A stretch of DNA of 64,000 nt from Candidatus Saccharimonadota bacterium (GTDB lineage: Bacteria; Patescibacteriota; Saccharimonadia; Saccharimonadales; Saccharimonadaceae): the NCBI GenBank assembly GCA_028286365.1, contig JAQBRR010000001.1, forward strand, positions 372,001 to 436,000. Reading direction: 5' to 3'. Shown here in pieces: positions 17,116 to 25,697 of the stretch. A model generated the notes under the pieces. That model did not search any database. It saw nothing but the letters and a program-made list of their open reading frames with translations, and was not told the origin of the DNA. How positions within the stretch are numbered: position 1 is the first letter of the stretch; every line of letters starts with the position of its first letter. A program made the position numbers and the translations under genes.

Positions 17116-17121
17116 TATAAT
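17116..17121 (+). promoter_or_regulatory. -10 box of obg
   Basis: TATAAT, 8 nt before the obg ATG at 17130. Confidence 0.6.
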
Positions 17122-17129
17122 GAAGCAAT

Positions 17130-18425
17130 ATGTTTGTCGACACCGCCAAAGTATTCATAACAGCAGGCAAGGGCGGCGACGGAGCCGTTAGTTTTCGTCA
17201 TGAAATTTATGTCGATAAGGGCGGTCCTGATGGTGGTGATGGCGGCAAAGGTGGCGATGTTATCTTTGTGGCAAGCGAGAACGTTAATACACTTCTCGAT
17301 TTTCGCTACAAGCCAGAGTTAAAGGGTAGCGATGGACAAAATGGCTCGAAACGTGATCGACATGGTCGCTCAGGTGAGGCACTGTACGTCAAAGTTCCTA
17401 TGGGGACGGTTGTTAAAAAAGATGGCGAAATTATTGCTGATCTAACGGCTGATGGGCAGGAAGTAATTATTGCTAAGGGTGGCGATGGCGGCTTTGGCAA
17501 TGCTCACTTCAAATCTTCGATTCGTCAAACTCCTCGAATTGCCGAAAAGGGAGAATTGGGCGACACCTTTGAAGCGGAGCTTGAGTTAAAACTCCTTGCT
17601 GATGTTGGGCTGGTTGGTTTTCCAAATGCCGGTAAATCAACCTTCCTTAGTGTTGTTAGTAATGCCCGACCTGAAATTGCTAATTATGCGTTTACGACTT
17701 TATCTCCTAATCTTGGCGTAGCTGATATTGATGATGGAAGTCTGCTGATTGCCGACCTTCCAGGACTCATTGAAGGCGCTAGCGAAGGTAAGGGCCTCGG
17801 TGATGCATTCCTACGTCATATTGAGCGTACAGCCGTTCTGTTGCATCTCATTGACGTATACACAGATGATATCGCGGCTGCTTATAAAACAATCCGTAGC
17901 GAGCTTGAAAGTTATAATATTGAGCTAACCAATCGACCAGAGGTCATTGCACTCACCAAGATTGATGGTTTGGATGAGGATATTATTCAAATGCAAATTG
18001 ATGCAGTTAAGGCTGTGGCCGGTGACGCTGAAGTACTCGCTATTTCATCAAGTGCGCATAAAGGCATCAAGGAAGTACTTCGTTCATTACGTCACAAGGT
18101 TATTGAGGCACGAAAGATCGCTGCCGAGGATGACATCGAAGCTGATGATGAAGAGTTCGAGACGATTACACTTGGCCAGAATCAGATCGCCGAAGGTTGG
18201 ACGGTCGAAAAGATCGTTGAAGATGGCCAAGTTTACTATAAGGTTGTTGGTGACAAGATTGAGAAGTTTGCCAGGCGTACACAATTTGATAACTTTGAAG
18301 GTGTAAATCGCCTTCGTGACATTATGAAGAAGATGGGTATCAGCCACGAACTGCGGCGTAAAGGCGCAGAGGGTGACACTGATATCCACATTGGTGACAG
18401 TGAATTTACCTTCCTAGAGCAATAG
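17130..18425 (+). CDS. obgE: Obg/CgtA GTPase
   Basis: Obg is a ribosome-associated GTPase that guards 50S assembly and responds to ppGpp. The 431-aa protein has the glycine-rich Obg fold (1-158, with KGGDGAVSFR and DGGDGGKGGDV), the G domain with GFPNAGKST (G1), DLPGLIEGAS (G3) and LTKIDG (G4), and a C-terminal OCT domain ending in the FLEQ region. The length fits Gram-positive Obg proteins. It is preceded by a terminator and its own -10 box, so it is a single-gene unit with a probable leaderless mRNA. Confidence 0.97.
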   Translation: MFVDTAKVFITAGKGGDGAVSFRHEIYVDKGGPDGGDGGKGGDVIFVASENVNTLLDFRYKPELKGSDGQNGSKRDRHGRSGEALYVKVPMGTVVKKDGEIIADLTADGQEVIIAKGGDGGFGNAHFKSSIRQTPRIAEKGELGDTFEAELELKLLADVGLVGFPNAGKSTFLSVVSNARPEIANYAFTTLSPNLGVADIDDGSLLIADLPGLIEGASEGKGLGDAFLRHIERTAVLLHLIDVYTDDIAAAYKTIRSELESYNIELTNRPEVIALTKIDGLDEDIIQMQIDAVKAVAGDAEVLAISSSAHKGIKEVLRSLRHKVIEARKIAAEDDIEADDEEFETITLGQNQIAEGWTVEKIVEDGQVYYKVVGDKIEKFARRTQFDNFEGVNRLRDIMKKMGISHELRRKGAEGDTDIHIGDSEFTFLEQ

Positions 18426-18470
18426 TGAAATCTGCAAGTATTGACATTCATTACGTTCGATGTTCTCTTT

Positions 18471-18510
18471 AAGCTAATTTATAGCTTACCCCAAGCTAAT
18501 CTATAGATTA
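18471..18510. promoter_or_regulatory. Putative operator (paired palindromes) before the serine hydrolase gene
   Basis: AAGCTAAT occurs at 18471-18478 and 18493-18500, 22 bp apart (two helical turns). The first copy forms AAGCTA-attta-TAGCTT, and the second overlaps the perfect 14-bp palindrome TAATCTATAGATTA at 18497-18510. The position, 19-58 bp before the ATG, fits a repressor or activator site. The regulator is unknown. Confidence 0.4.
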
Positions 18511-18528
18511 ATTTTGTATGGTTAATGA

Positions 18529-19479
18529 ATGCCAATTTCCTACATCTTTCGACGTCAAGGCTACAAAAAAGCAAGAATCGTCGTATGTCTTACACTTTTA
18601 GTTGTAGGCTTTTTGATATGGCATATTGGCGTAGACCAGTCTGACGGTGTTGCCCTGGCAAAAGTAAAGACAAATACGACTGACTTGGCGGCTGCTAGTA
18701 CGACATCGAGCGCCTCAGCAACATCTGCGAATACGCAGGCAGTTTCTACGCAACTGAAAAACGACTGGATTAATACTATTTCAGGTCGTCAAGGTGACGT
18801 AGACATTGCAGTTTACGATTCTGCTAACGGACAAACGACGCATTACTCGAATGTAAATGAGACATTCAATACGGCCAGTATCGTAAAATTGTCAATTTTA
18901 GAAGAAGTTCTTTTGAAAGACCAATCTCTTGGACAAACGATTACAGCTGATGAGTCTGCTGAAGCTGCACGAATGATCGAAAATAGTGACAATGATGCAG
19001 CAACAGATTTATGGAATGATGTTGGCGAAGCAAGTGCTATGGATTCATTTTTTACTCAAGTAGGTACGAATTCGACGGTCGCGGGAGCTGATGCGTGGGG
19101 ATTAACACAGACAACAGCACTCGATCAGTTAAAGATTCTTAATGTTATAGCTTACCCCAGTACACTATTGACCAGCAGCTCAACTACCACTGTGAACGAA
19201 TTACTTGATCAAGTCGAGGCAGATCAAAAGTGGGGTGTGAGTGGGGGAGTACCGAGTGGCGTGGCAATTGAGCTCAAAGACGGTTGGCTCAGCGATAGCG
19301 ATACTAATGATCAGTACAGTGGCACTAATGATTGGACTGTTAATAGTATTGGTCATGTTCACGGCGACGGAGTTGATTATACAATTTCAGTTCTCACTGA
19401 AGGTAATCCGAGTGAGCAGTATGGTATTGATACTATTGAGAACTTGTCGGGTGTGACATGGTCAGACTTATCAACATAA
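18529..19479 (+). CDS. Beta-lactamase-fold (class A-like) serine hydrolase, membrane anchored
   Basis: The 316-aa protein has an N-terminal membrane segment (about 17-37), a Ser/Thr/Ala linker, and a penicillin-recognising serine-hydrolase domain. It carries the S-x-x-K tetrad in TASIVKLS (S117, K120) and an SDN-like triad in ENSDNDA (S153-N155). The expected K-T/S-G box is replaced by LKDGW (about 250). Such proteins are beta-lactamases, DD-peptidases or inactive relatives; the altered third box makes true beta-lactamase activity doubtful. The upstream 100 bp carries TTGACA (18441) and palindromic repeats. A peptidoglycan-linked role is inferred from the neighbouring cell-wall genes. Confidence 0.82.
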   Translation: MPISYIFRRQGYKKARIVVCLTLLVVGFLIWHIGVDQSDGVALAKVKTNTTDLAAASTTSSASATSANTQAVSTQLKNDWINTISGRQGDVDIAVYDSANGQTTHYSNVNETFNTASIVKLSILEEVLLKDQSLGQTITADESAEAARMIENSDNDAATDLWNDVGEASAMDSFFTQVGTNSTVAGADAWGLTQTTALDQLKILNVIAYPSTLLTSSSTTTVNELLDQVEADQKWGVSGGVPSGVAIELKDGWLSDSDTNDQYSGTNDWTVNSIGHVHGDGVDYTISVLTEGNPSEQYGIDTIENLSGVTWSDLST

Positions 19480-19509
19480 AGACAAGCTCTAGCCACTTAC
19501 ATAAATCTA

Positions 19510-19538
19510 TTGACATTTTAACACATTAGTGCTATAAT
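19510..19538 (+). promoter_or_regulatory. Perfect consensus promoter of the 19.5 kb ncRNA
   Basis: TTGACA (19510-19515), a 17-bp spacer and TATAAT (19533-19538), with TG-C before the -10 (extended -10). It is the best sigma70-type promoter I found in the window; the predicted start is near 19545. Confidence 0.85.
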
Positions 19539-19544
19539 TATACA

Positions 19545-20011
19545 TGTCATCAGTTGAAACAGAGTTTCCTGAGATGTGTTAGTGTTAATTTTGAAAATAT
19601 ATGGTCTCGATTGCTATGCTTTTCTTTACATCTATGGTGTGCGGAAAAGCATAGCAACCTGACCCGAATCGGGTTGCTTGTTAGTGGATCTAATCCACGA
19701 ATGGGGGACCCGAATAACCCCAAGACCCCACAGGGTCGAGAGTAACGACGCGGGTCACTTGTTGTGATCATAGTGTGGCGTTCCCCCGACGCCGATCGAC
19801 TCTCGGCTCTGTGGCCTACTTTTTCAAAACACATTAACAACTCCCCACATCCGTGGGATGACAGCTCGTTGCCGTGACTTCATCACTGGCCGAGCACCGT
19901 AGTGACGTTTGGGAATCCCCCGCAGCTAGGCTATATGCCTTTGCCTCAAACGTCACTACGGATTCAACCCTAAGTATTTATTCAACGACGCGCTTTCGAG
20001 CGTGTTTTTTG
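19545..20011 (+). ncRNA. Highly structured non-coding RNA of about 460 nt, unassigned
   Basis: No protein-like frame is present, but pairing is dense. A closing stem joins ATGTGTT (19574) to AACACAT (19828). There is a 14-bp hairpin at 19611-19624/19644-19657 and hairpins at 19662-19674 and 19684-19698. A 9-bp stem joins 19735-19743 to 19799-19807, enclosing two smaller hairpins. GGGGG (19703) and CCCCC (19783) are complementary and could form a pseudoknot. A 15-bp perfect stem follows (19897-19911/19947-19961), then a UUCG-loop terminator. I see none of the signature boxes of RNase P RNA, tmRNA or SRP RNA. The raiA RNA class is a candidate by size and style, not verified. Confidence 0.75.
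19988..20011 (+). terminator. Terminator of the structured ncRNA
   Basis: Seven-base-pair stem with a TTCG tetraloop (ACGCGCT-TTCG-AGCGTGT, one G-U pair) running into six T residues. It ends 2 nt before the sbcB -10 box. Confidence 0.88.
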
Positions 20012-20012
20012 T

Positions 20013-20018
20013 TATGCT
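20013..20018 (+). promoter_or_regulatory. -10 box of sbcB
   Basis: TATGCT, 6 nt before the ATG at 20025, directly after the ncRNA terminator. Confidence 0.5.
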
Positions 20019-20024
20019 GGGTAT

Positions 20025-21449
20025 ATGTCAAAAACATTCTTTTTTTATGACCTTGAAACCAGCGGTCTTAGTGGGCGCGATGATCGGATTATGCAATTTG
20101 CTGGTATTCGCACCGATATGGATCTTAAGCAGGTAGGTGAGCCAGTGAATCTACTCGTCAAGCTTGGTGATGATGTCTTGCCAAGTCCTGACGCTATTAT
20201 GGTAACGGGTATTAGCCCCCAGGCAACAAAGGATGATGGCTACAGTGAGGCGGAGTTTTCTAAGATTTTATCGGAAGAAATCTTTACACCCGACACGATT
20301 ACGGTTGGATTTAACAATGTTCGCTTTGACGATGAATTTATTCGTCATCTTTTTTGGCGTAATTTTTATGATCCATATGAATGGAGTTGGCAGGACGGAC
20401 GTTCTCGGTGGGACTTACTTGATGTTGTGCGTATAACCCGGGCACTCAGGCCAGAGGGCATTAATTGGCCTGTTGATGATAAGGGTAATGCAACCAATCG
20501 TCTCGAGCTACTCTCATCAGCCAACGGCCTCACCCATACCAAAGCACATGATGCACTGAGCGACGTTGAGGCACTTATCGGTGTGACAAAACTTATTCGT
20601 GATAAACAACCACAATTATACGAATATCTCTTGAAAATGCGTGATAAAAATGAAGTAAAGAAATTAGTAAATCTGGATGTGAAGCAGCCGTTTGTCTATG
20701 TGAGTGGACGTTTGGACGGCGAGTTCAATAAGGCAACGGTAGCATTTCCATTAACGGCCGGCAAGAACGGCAACGTTGTGGTATATGATCTACGGTATGA
20801 CCCAACAACGTTTCTTGAGATGAGCTCTAAGGATCTTGCGAAAAAACTATATGCTACATGGGAGGAAAGACAGGCTGAGGGCTTTGTAAAGTTACCTGTT
20901 AAGGAACTGCAGTATAATCATGTGCCTGCAGTTGCACCGCTTGGTGTTTTGGAAAATGGCGATGGTTGGAAAAATATTGGACTGACTCAGGATCTGATAG
21001 CCAAGCATAAAAAACTATTATTATCGGCTCCTGGTTTTGCTGAGAATATTCGATCACTATTTGAGAACAAGCCAGACTACAAGAAATCACCGGACCCAGA
21101 AGCGCAACTCTACGATAGTTTTGTACCAGACATCGATAAGCTTCGGATCGAGTCGGTTCGAAACGCAAGTGCGCGTGAATTGGCTGATTTCAATCCTAAT
21201 TTTACAGATGAACGATTACCTGAATTATTGCTACATTACAAAGCGCGCAATTTTCCTTCGAGTCTTGCAGAGGATGAGTCAATTGCATGGGAAAAATGGC
21301 GAGCTGCCAAAATTAGCACAGCACTCCCAGGATTTATGAAGTCATTGACGCGTTTATCGGCAACAATAAGTGATGATAATAAGCAGTTTATGCTGCAAGA
21401 ACTGCAGCTGTGGGCAGAAAGTATCCTGCCAGCTGATATTGATAGTTAA
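20025..21449 (+). CDS. sbcB: Exodeoxyribonuclease I
   Basis: ExoI degrades single-stranded DNA 3'-5' in recombination and mismatch repair. The 474-aa protein has the DEDDh exonuclease residues: FYDLETSG (D9, E11), the second Asp in NNVRFDDEFIR, and HDALSDVEA (H175, D180). The RSRWDLLDVVR region and the SH3-like and helical C-terminal parts of the SbcB family follow. The length matches E. coli SbcB (475 aa). It starts right behind the ncRNA terminator and converges on a small reverse-strand gene, with 4 nt of overlap at the stops. Confidence 0.93.
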   Translation: MSKTFFFYDLETSGLSGRDDRIMQFAGIRTDMDLKQVGEPVNLLVKLGDDVLPSPDAIMVTGISPQATKDDGYSEAEFSKILSEEIFTPDTITVGFNNVRFDDEFIRHLFWRNFYDPYEWSWQDGRSRWDLLDVVRITRALRPEGINWPVDDKGNATNRLELLSSANGLTHTKAHDALSDVEALIGVTKLIRDKQPQLYEYLLKMRDKNEVKKLVNLDVKQPFVYVSGRLDGEFNKATVAFPLTAGKNGNVVVYDLRYDPTTFLEMSSKDLAKKLYATWEERQAEGFVKLPVKELQYNHVPAVAPLGVLENGDGWKNIGLTQDLIAKHKKLLLSAPGFAENIRSLFENKPDYKKSPDPEAQLYDSFVPDIDKLRIESVRNASARELADFNPNFTDERLPELLLHYKARNFPSSLAEDESIAWEKWRAAKISTALPGFMKSLTRLSATISDDNKQFMLQELQLWAESILPADIDS

Positions 21450-21718
21450 ACGGCTCGTCGATGAGTGCGTTTTACAGGTACTGATGTAGGTGCGGTGAAA
21501 AGCGAAGCACGAATACGTGGCCACAAAGCCAAGCGTAAGATAATTATTGTAATCGCCGTTGCGGTTGCAGCCATCATGTCTACAGGTGCAATCAATAGGT
21601 TAGTGCCAGGTATGATGCCAGCGAACAAGAATAAAAGGAGAGAATCGGCCGCGTTCATACTGTCAAGAATAAGCATCAGTGCACCAACAGTACAAATAAT
21701 TATAATAGATTTTTTCAT
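21446..21718 (-). CDS. Small membrane protein, unknown
   Basis: The 90-aa frame encodes two hydrophobic segments (about residues 3-20 and 25-65, the latter possibly two helices) and a basic tail ending in VKRTHRRAV. An AGAGG Shine-Dalgarno lies about 8 nt before the ATG. It is convergent with sbcB and overlaps it by 4 nt. I do not recognise a family. The membrane pattern and ribosome binding site support a real gene; the complementary forward frame is more polar and lacks support. Confidence 0.6.
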   Translation of the reverse strand: MKKSIIIICTVGALMLILDSMNAADSLLLFLFAGIIPGTNLLIAPVDMMAATATAITIIILRLALWPRIRASLFTAPTSVPVKRTHRRAV

Positions 21719-21833
21719 ATCGCCGACCTCTTTAATAATGACTTTGTAAGCAATATAGCACCGTGCCTGTCAGCATGCAACGATAAGCATTTTGTATAAA
21801 CAGTAAGTGTTACGGACACTGCCCCGTCATATG

Positions 21834-21888
21834 AATCTTAGAATAAACTGAGCAGAGGTCCGTCCTCTGCTCAGTTTATTTTAAGATT
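21834..21888. terminator. Long inverted repeat, probable bidirectional terminator or structured element
   Basis: A 17-bp perfect stem (21842-21858/21864-21880, loop TCCGT) extends past one mismatch by another 7 bp, for 24 paired bases in a 55-nt span. No long T-tract follows on either side, only TTTATTTT. It lies between the small membrane gene and uvrA. Confidence 0.55.
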
Positions 21889-21987
21889 TATTGATATGGT
21901 TAGTGTGATCGGAGCAATGATGGGGACAAGATGGTTTGGTAGAGTATGGTCATAATTCTCATGGTGGACCAAAACGGCAAAAAAGAG

Positions 21988-21993
21988 TATAAT
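21988..21993 (+). promoter_or_regulatory. -10 box of uvrA
   Basis: TATAAT, 9 nt before the chosen ATG at 22003; this spacing supports that start over an in-frame ATG at 21946. Confidence 0.65.
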
Positions 21994-22002
21994 AGTCGGG
22001 TT

Positions 22003-24816
22003 ATGTCAGAGGTAATTCGAGTCGTTGGCGCCCGTGAGCACAACCTAAAAAACATTAGCGTGGAGATTCCGCGCGATAAATTAGTGGTTATTACTGGTCT
22101 ATCAGGATCAGGCAAATCATCGCTTGCTTTTGATACCATTTACGCTGAAGGACAACGTCGCTATGTCGAGAGTCTTTCGAGTTATGCGCGCCAATTCTTG
22201 GGACTAATGGAAAAGCCAGATGTTGATCAGATCGATGGACTTAGCCCAGCAATTAGTATTGACCAAAAGTCGACGAGCCGTAATCCACGTTCAACGGTAG
22301 CCACTGTCACCGAAATTTATGACTATCTGCGTTTACTATACGCCCGTATTGGCGTGCCTCATTGTCCGATCTGTGGCAAGCCAGTGACTCGCCGAACAAG
22401 CGAGACAATTATCGACGAAGTTATGAAGATTGAAACAGGTAGCAAGCTGATGATTCTTGCACCAATCGTTGCAAGTAAAAAAGGTGAATTTGCCCATATT
22501 CCAGAACAATATCGTCGTTTAGGTTTTGCTCGTGCACGAGTTGACGGAGTTGTTTACTCTTTGGATGAATTCCCTGACCTCGATAAAAAATATAAACACG
22601 ATATTGAGATCGTTGTCGATCGAATTGCGATGAGTCCAGATATGATTGGTCGTGTAACGCAGTCAGTCGAACAGACACTTGAAATTGCTGATGGAATCAT
22701 CCAAATCCTAGACGTTGATAAAAATGAAGTTGTGACCTATAGCCAACGTTATGCGTGTTTGGATCACCCAAATGAGGATATCCCAGAACTTGAGCCAAGG
22801 TTGTTTAGCTTTAATGCACCTCAGGGCGCTTGTCCTGTTTGTACCGGTCTCGGTAGTCGTTTAGAAGTTGATCCTGATCTCGTTTTCAATCCGAACCTCA
22901 CTATTGCTGAAGGCGCTATTCGGCCGTATAACCGTGTTAACAGCGATGCTTGGTATATGAAAAGACTTGCCGAAGTTGCGAATGCTCATGGGTTTAGTAT
23001 TCATGCTCAGGTTAAGGAATTATCACCAGCTGATCTCGAAAAGGTGCTTTACGGAACAGGTAGTCAGAAGTATACAGTAAATCTTGGCGCAGGACGAACC
23101 TACGAGTCGACCTATGAAGGTGTTATTCCTAATCTAGAACGTCGCCATAAGGAGACCGACAGTGAGTTTATGCGTAAAGACATCGAACGTTTCATGCGTG
23201 AACGTGAATGTCACGCTTGTCACGGTGCACGTCTAAAGCCAGTTGTCCTAGCGGTCACCGTACACGATCTTAACATTATGGATATTTGTAATCTCGGTGT
23301 GGATGCGGCACTTGATCTATTCGAAAATACGTTGAAACTAAATGACCAAGAACAATTTATTGCTGTTCAGATCTTCAAAGAAATCAAAGCTCGCCTTGGG
23401 TTTATGAGTAACGTCGGACTTAATTATCTAGAATTATCACGTGCAGCCAACACGCTAAGCGGTGGGGAAGCGCAGCGTATTCGCCTTGCGACCCAAATCG
23501 GATCTGGACTTCAGGGTGTACTGTATGTACTCGACGAGCCATCAATTGGTTTGCATCAACGTGATAATGATCGTCTGATTGCCACGCTCAAGCACCTTCG
23601 TGATTTGGGTAATACGGTGCTTGTCGTCGAACATGATGAAGACACGATCCGACATGCCGATTACTTACTCGATATCGGTCCTGGCGCTGGTATCGCAGGT
23701 GGTCATGTTGTTGCGGCCGGCACACCAGATGAAGTAGCCAAAAATCCTGATAGTATCACTGGACGGTACCTAAGTGGCACCGATAAAATTGATGTACCAA
23801 AGAAGCGACGTACGGTAGATCTTGATCGTCGACTCATTGTACGAGGCGCCAGGGAGAATAACCTTAAGAACATCGACGTGGCATTTCCACTTGGTCTTAT
23901 TACAGTTGTGAGTGGTGTGAGTGGATCAGGTAAGTCAACACTAGTGAACGATATCCTAGCTAAGGAGCTATCAGCGCGCCTCCATCGATCACACGAAATT
24001 CCCGGTGCACACGAAAATATCGAAGGAATAAAATATCTCGATAAAGCTATCATTATTGACCAGTCAGCAATTGGCCGCACACCACGTTCTAATCCGGCGA
24101 CGTATACGGGTGTCTTTACACCAATTCGTGAACTATTTGCTGGCACACCTGAGGCAAACATTCGTGGATATAAGGCTGGACGATTTAGCTTCAATGTTAA
24201 GGGCGGTCGCTGTGAGAATTGTCAGGGTGATGGCGTTATTAAGATTGAAATGCACTTTTTACCTGATGTCTATGTGACCTGTGATGTCTGTAAAGGTAAG
24301 CGCTATAATCGCGAGGCACTCGAGATCAAATACAAGGATGCCACAATTAGTGACGTACTTGATATGACCGTTGAGCAAGCTGCTAAATTCTTTGAGAATA
24401 TTCCTTCCATCGCTCGAAAGCTCGATACGCTTGTTGATGTTGGTCTCGGCTATATCCACTTAGGACAACCTGCAACAACATTCAGTGGTGGTGAAGCTCA
24501 GCGTATCAAGCTCGCATCAGAATTATCACGTCGTCCAACGGGCAAAACTCTCTACATATTAGATGAGCCAACGACAGGATTACATAGTGCAGATGTTAAG
24601 CGTCTCCTTGGCATTTTGCAGAAACTAGTCGAATCAGGAAACAGTATGGTGATTATTGAACACAACCTCGATGTCATTAAAACGGCTGATTATTTGATCG
24701 ACATGGGGCCCGAGGGTGGACTTGCAGGTGGTACGATTGTTGCGACAGGAACGCCAGAAGAAGTCTCAAAAGTGGCCGAATCCTACACAGGTCAGTATCT
24801 CAAACAAATGCTTTAA
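22003..24816 (+). CDS. uvrA: Excinuclease ABC subunit A
   Basis: UvrA is the damage-sensing ATPase of nucleotide excision repair. The 937-aa protein has two ABC modules, with Walker [10 protein letters not shown] near the N-terminus and GVSGSGKST at about 640, and signatures [14 protein letters not shown] and [14 protein letters not shown]. Zinc-binding cysteine pairs ([27 protein letters not shown]) are all present. The start at 22003 fits the -10 position and the usual [16 protein letters not shown] opening. uvrC lies about 5 kb downstream as a separate unit; uvrB is not in the window. Confidence 0.98.
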   Translation: MSEVIRVVGAREHNLKNISVEIPRDKLVVITGLSGSGKSSLAFDTIYAEGQRRYVESLSSYARQFLGLMEKPDVDQIDGLSPAISIDQKSTSRNPRSTVATVTEIYDYLRLLYARIGVPHCPICGKPVTRRTSETIIDEVMKIETGSKLMILAPIVASKKGEFAHIPEQYRRLGFARARVDGVVYSLDEFPDLDKKYKHDIEIVVDRIAMSPDMIGRVTQSVEQTLEIADGIIQILDVDKNEVVTYSQRYACLDHPNEDIPELEPRLFSFNAPQGACPVCTGLGSRLEVDPDLVFNPNLTIAEGAIRPYNRVNSDAWYMKRLAEVANAHGFSIHAQVKELSPADLEKVLYGTGSQKYTVNLGAGRTYESTYEGVIPNLERRHKETDSEFMRKDIERFMRERECHACHGARLKPVVLAVTVHDLNIMDICNLGVDAALDLFENTLKLNDQEQFIAVQIFKEIKARLGFMSNVGLNYLELSRAANTLSGGEAQRIRLATQIGSGLQGVLYVLDEPSIGLHQRDNDRLIATLKHLRDLGNTVLVVEHDEDTIRHADYLLDIGPGAGIAGGHVVAAGTPDEVAKNPDSITGRYLSGTDKIDVPKKRRTVDLDRRLIVRGARENNLKNIDVAFPLGLITVVSGVSGSGKSTLVNDILAKELSARLHRSHEIPGAHENIEGIKYLDKAIIIDQSAIGRTPRSNPATYTGVFTPIRELFAGTPEANIRGYKAGRFSFNVKGGRCENCQGDGVIKIEMHFLPDVYVTCDVCKGKRYNREALEIKYKDATISDVLDMTVEQAAKFFENIPSIARKLDTLVDVGLGYIHLGQPATTFSGGEAQRIKLASELSRRPTGKTLYILDEPTTGLHSADVKRLLGILQKLVESGNSMVIIEHNLDVIKTADYLIDMGPEGGLAGGTIVATGTPEEVSKVAESYTGQYLKQML

Positions 24817-24818
24817 GA

Positions 24819-25505
24819 TTATTTCTTTTTGAATATAGTCGATAATTGGTATTTTGCGCCGTTAATGAATGCAACGCGTTGCTTCTTGTCTTTAAAGATA
24901 TGAACAAGTGGCGGAAGGACAGACAATACAATGATAACGAGGACGATAGGAAGTATGACGCTGTCGATCTGAATGCCCATTGATTCAAACCATTTACCAG
25001 CAAAATAACCTAGCGAAGTAATACCAGTTGCCCATAAAAGCGCGCCAATCAAGTTAAAACTCAGGAATGTCTTGTACTTCATTGTCCCTATGCCGGCGAC
25101 AATTGGCGCAAATGTTCTGATGACAGGAATAAAGCGGGCGATGATGATGGTTTTGCCGCCATGTTTTTGGTAGAATTCCTCAGCTTTTTGGATATTCTCT
25201 TGTTTAAATAGTAGTGAGTTTCGGCGTGTGAATATCTTGCGTCCAACGCGACGTCCGAATGTATACCCGACAGTGTCACCCAGGGCCGCTGCAAAAAAGA
25301 AAATAGCGAATGCTAGAAAAATATTAAAGTGGAGATGAGTCCCACCTTGGATTAAAAACCCAACGGTAAACAGGATGCTATCACCAGGTAAAAAGAAGCC
25401 AATGAGTAGGCCAGACTCGGCAAAAATGATTAACGCCACAATCAAAATTGCAGCCCACGGGCCGGCCGTTGTTGCGAATGCGGTAAGGTCAAATCCAGGT
25501 ATCAT
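24819..25505 (-). CDS. DedA family (VTT/SNARE-associated) membrane protein
   Basis: The 228-aa polytopic protein has the DedA/VTT core: an FAESGLLIGFFLPGDS loop, AALGDTVGYTFGRRVGR, and the FIPVIRTFAPIVAG stretch carrying the essential arginine. DedA proteins are implicated in lipid-carrier (undecaprenyl-phosphate) flipping and proton-motive-force homeostasis. The start at 25505 is preferred over an upstream in-frame ATG because a TAAAAT box sits 8 nt before it. It is convergent with uvrA and leaves only 2 nt between the stops. Confidence 0.9.
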   Translation of the reverse strand: MIPGFDLTAFATTAGPWAAILIVALIIFAESGLLIGFFLPGDSILFTVGFLIQGGTHLHFNIFLAFAIFFFAAALGDTVGYTFGRRVGRKIFTRRNSLLFKQENIQKAEEFYQKHGGKTIIIARFIPVIRTFAPIVAGIGTMKYKTFLSFNLIGALLWATGITSLGYFAGKWFESMGIQIDSVILPIVLVIIVLSVLPPLVHIFKDKKQRVAFINGAKYQLSTIFKKK

Positions 25506-25513
25506 GTGTGTCC

Positions 25514-25519
25514 ATTTTA
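25514..25519 (-). promoter_or_regulatory. -10 box of dedA
   Basis: TAAAAT on the reverse strand, 8 nt before the ATG at 25505. Confidence 0.6.
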
Positions 25520-25531
25520 CCATAAATCTCA

Positions 25532-25608
25532 AATCCCTCCGAAGCAAACGAAGAGCGTAGCGCGAGCTTTGTTATACAAAGCGGAAGTGGTCTACCGAGT
25601 CAGGGATT
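25532..25608. other. Intergenic fold-back element between dedA and rplY
   Basis: AATCCCT (25532-25538) pairs with AGGGATT (25602-25608) and encloses a 7-bp hairpin GCTTTGT-TAT-ACAAAGC (25566-25582). It lies upstream of both divergent promoters, so it is in neither predicted mRNA. It could be a small RNA, a leftover repeat, or chance. Confidence 0.35.
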
Positions 25609-25650
25609 GGGGACTTAGGTTACGAGGATGCGTAAACTCAAAACTTATGG

Positions 25651-25656
25651 TATAAT
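25651..25656 (+). promoter_or_regulatory. -10 box of rplY
   Basis: TATAAT 41 nt before the ATG; the mRNA would have a leader of about 35 nt with a strong AGGAG at 25688-25692, unlike most genes here. Confidence 0.65.
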
Positions 25657-25697
25657 GAACATATTAACTGCCCAAAGTGGCCTATAAAGGAGAACAC

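Noticed and set aside
17074-17121. TTGACA upstream of obg as a -35 box
   Set aside because: It is 36 bp from the TATAAT, far outside the 16-18 bp range; only the -10 box is supported.
18479-19159. 15-bp exact repeat TTATAGCTTACCCCA upstream of and inside the beta-lactamase-fold gene
   Set aside because: A few 15-mer repeats are expected by chance in 64 kb, and the second copy is within coding sequence.
19545-20011. RNase P RNA, tmRNA or SRP RNA as identity of the ncRNA
   Set aside because: The GAGGAAAGUCC-type P4 box, a tRNA-like end with CCA, and the GGAAGGAAGCAGC-type SRP loop are all absent by eye.
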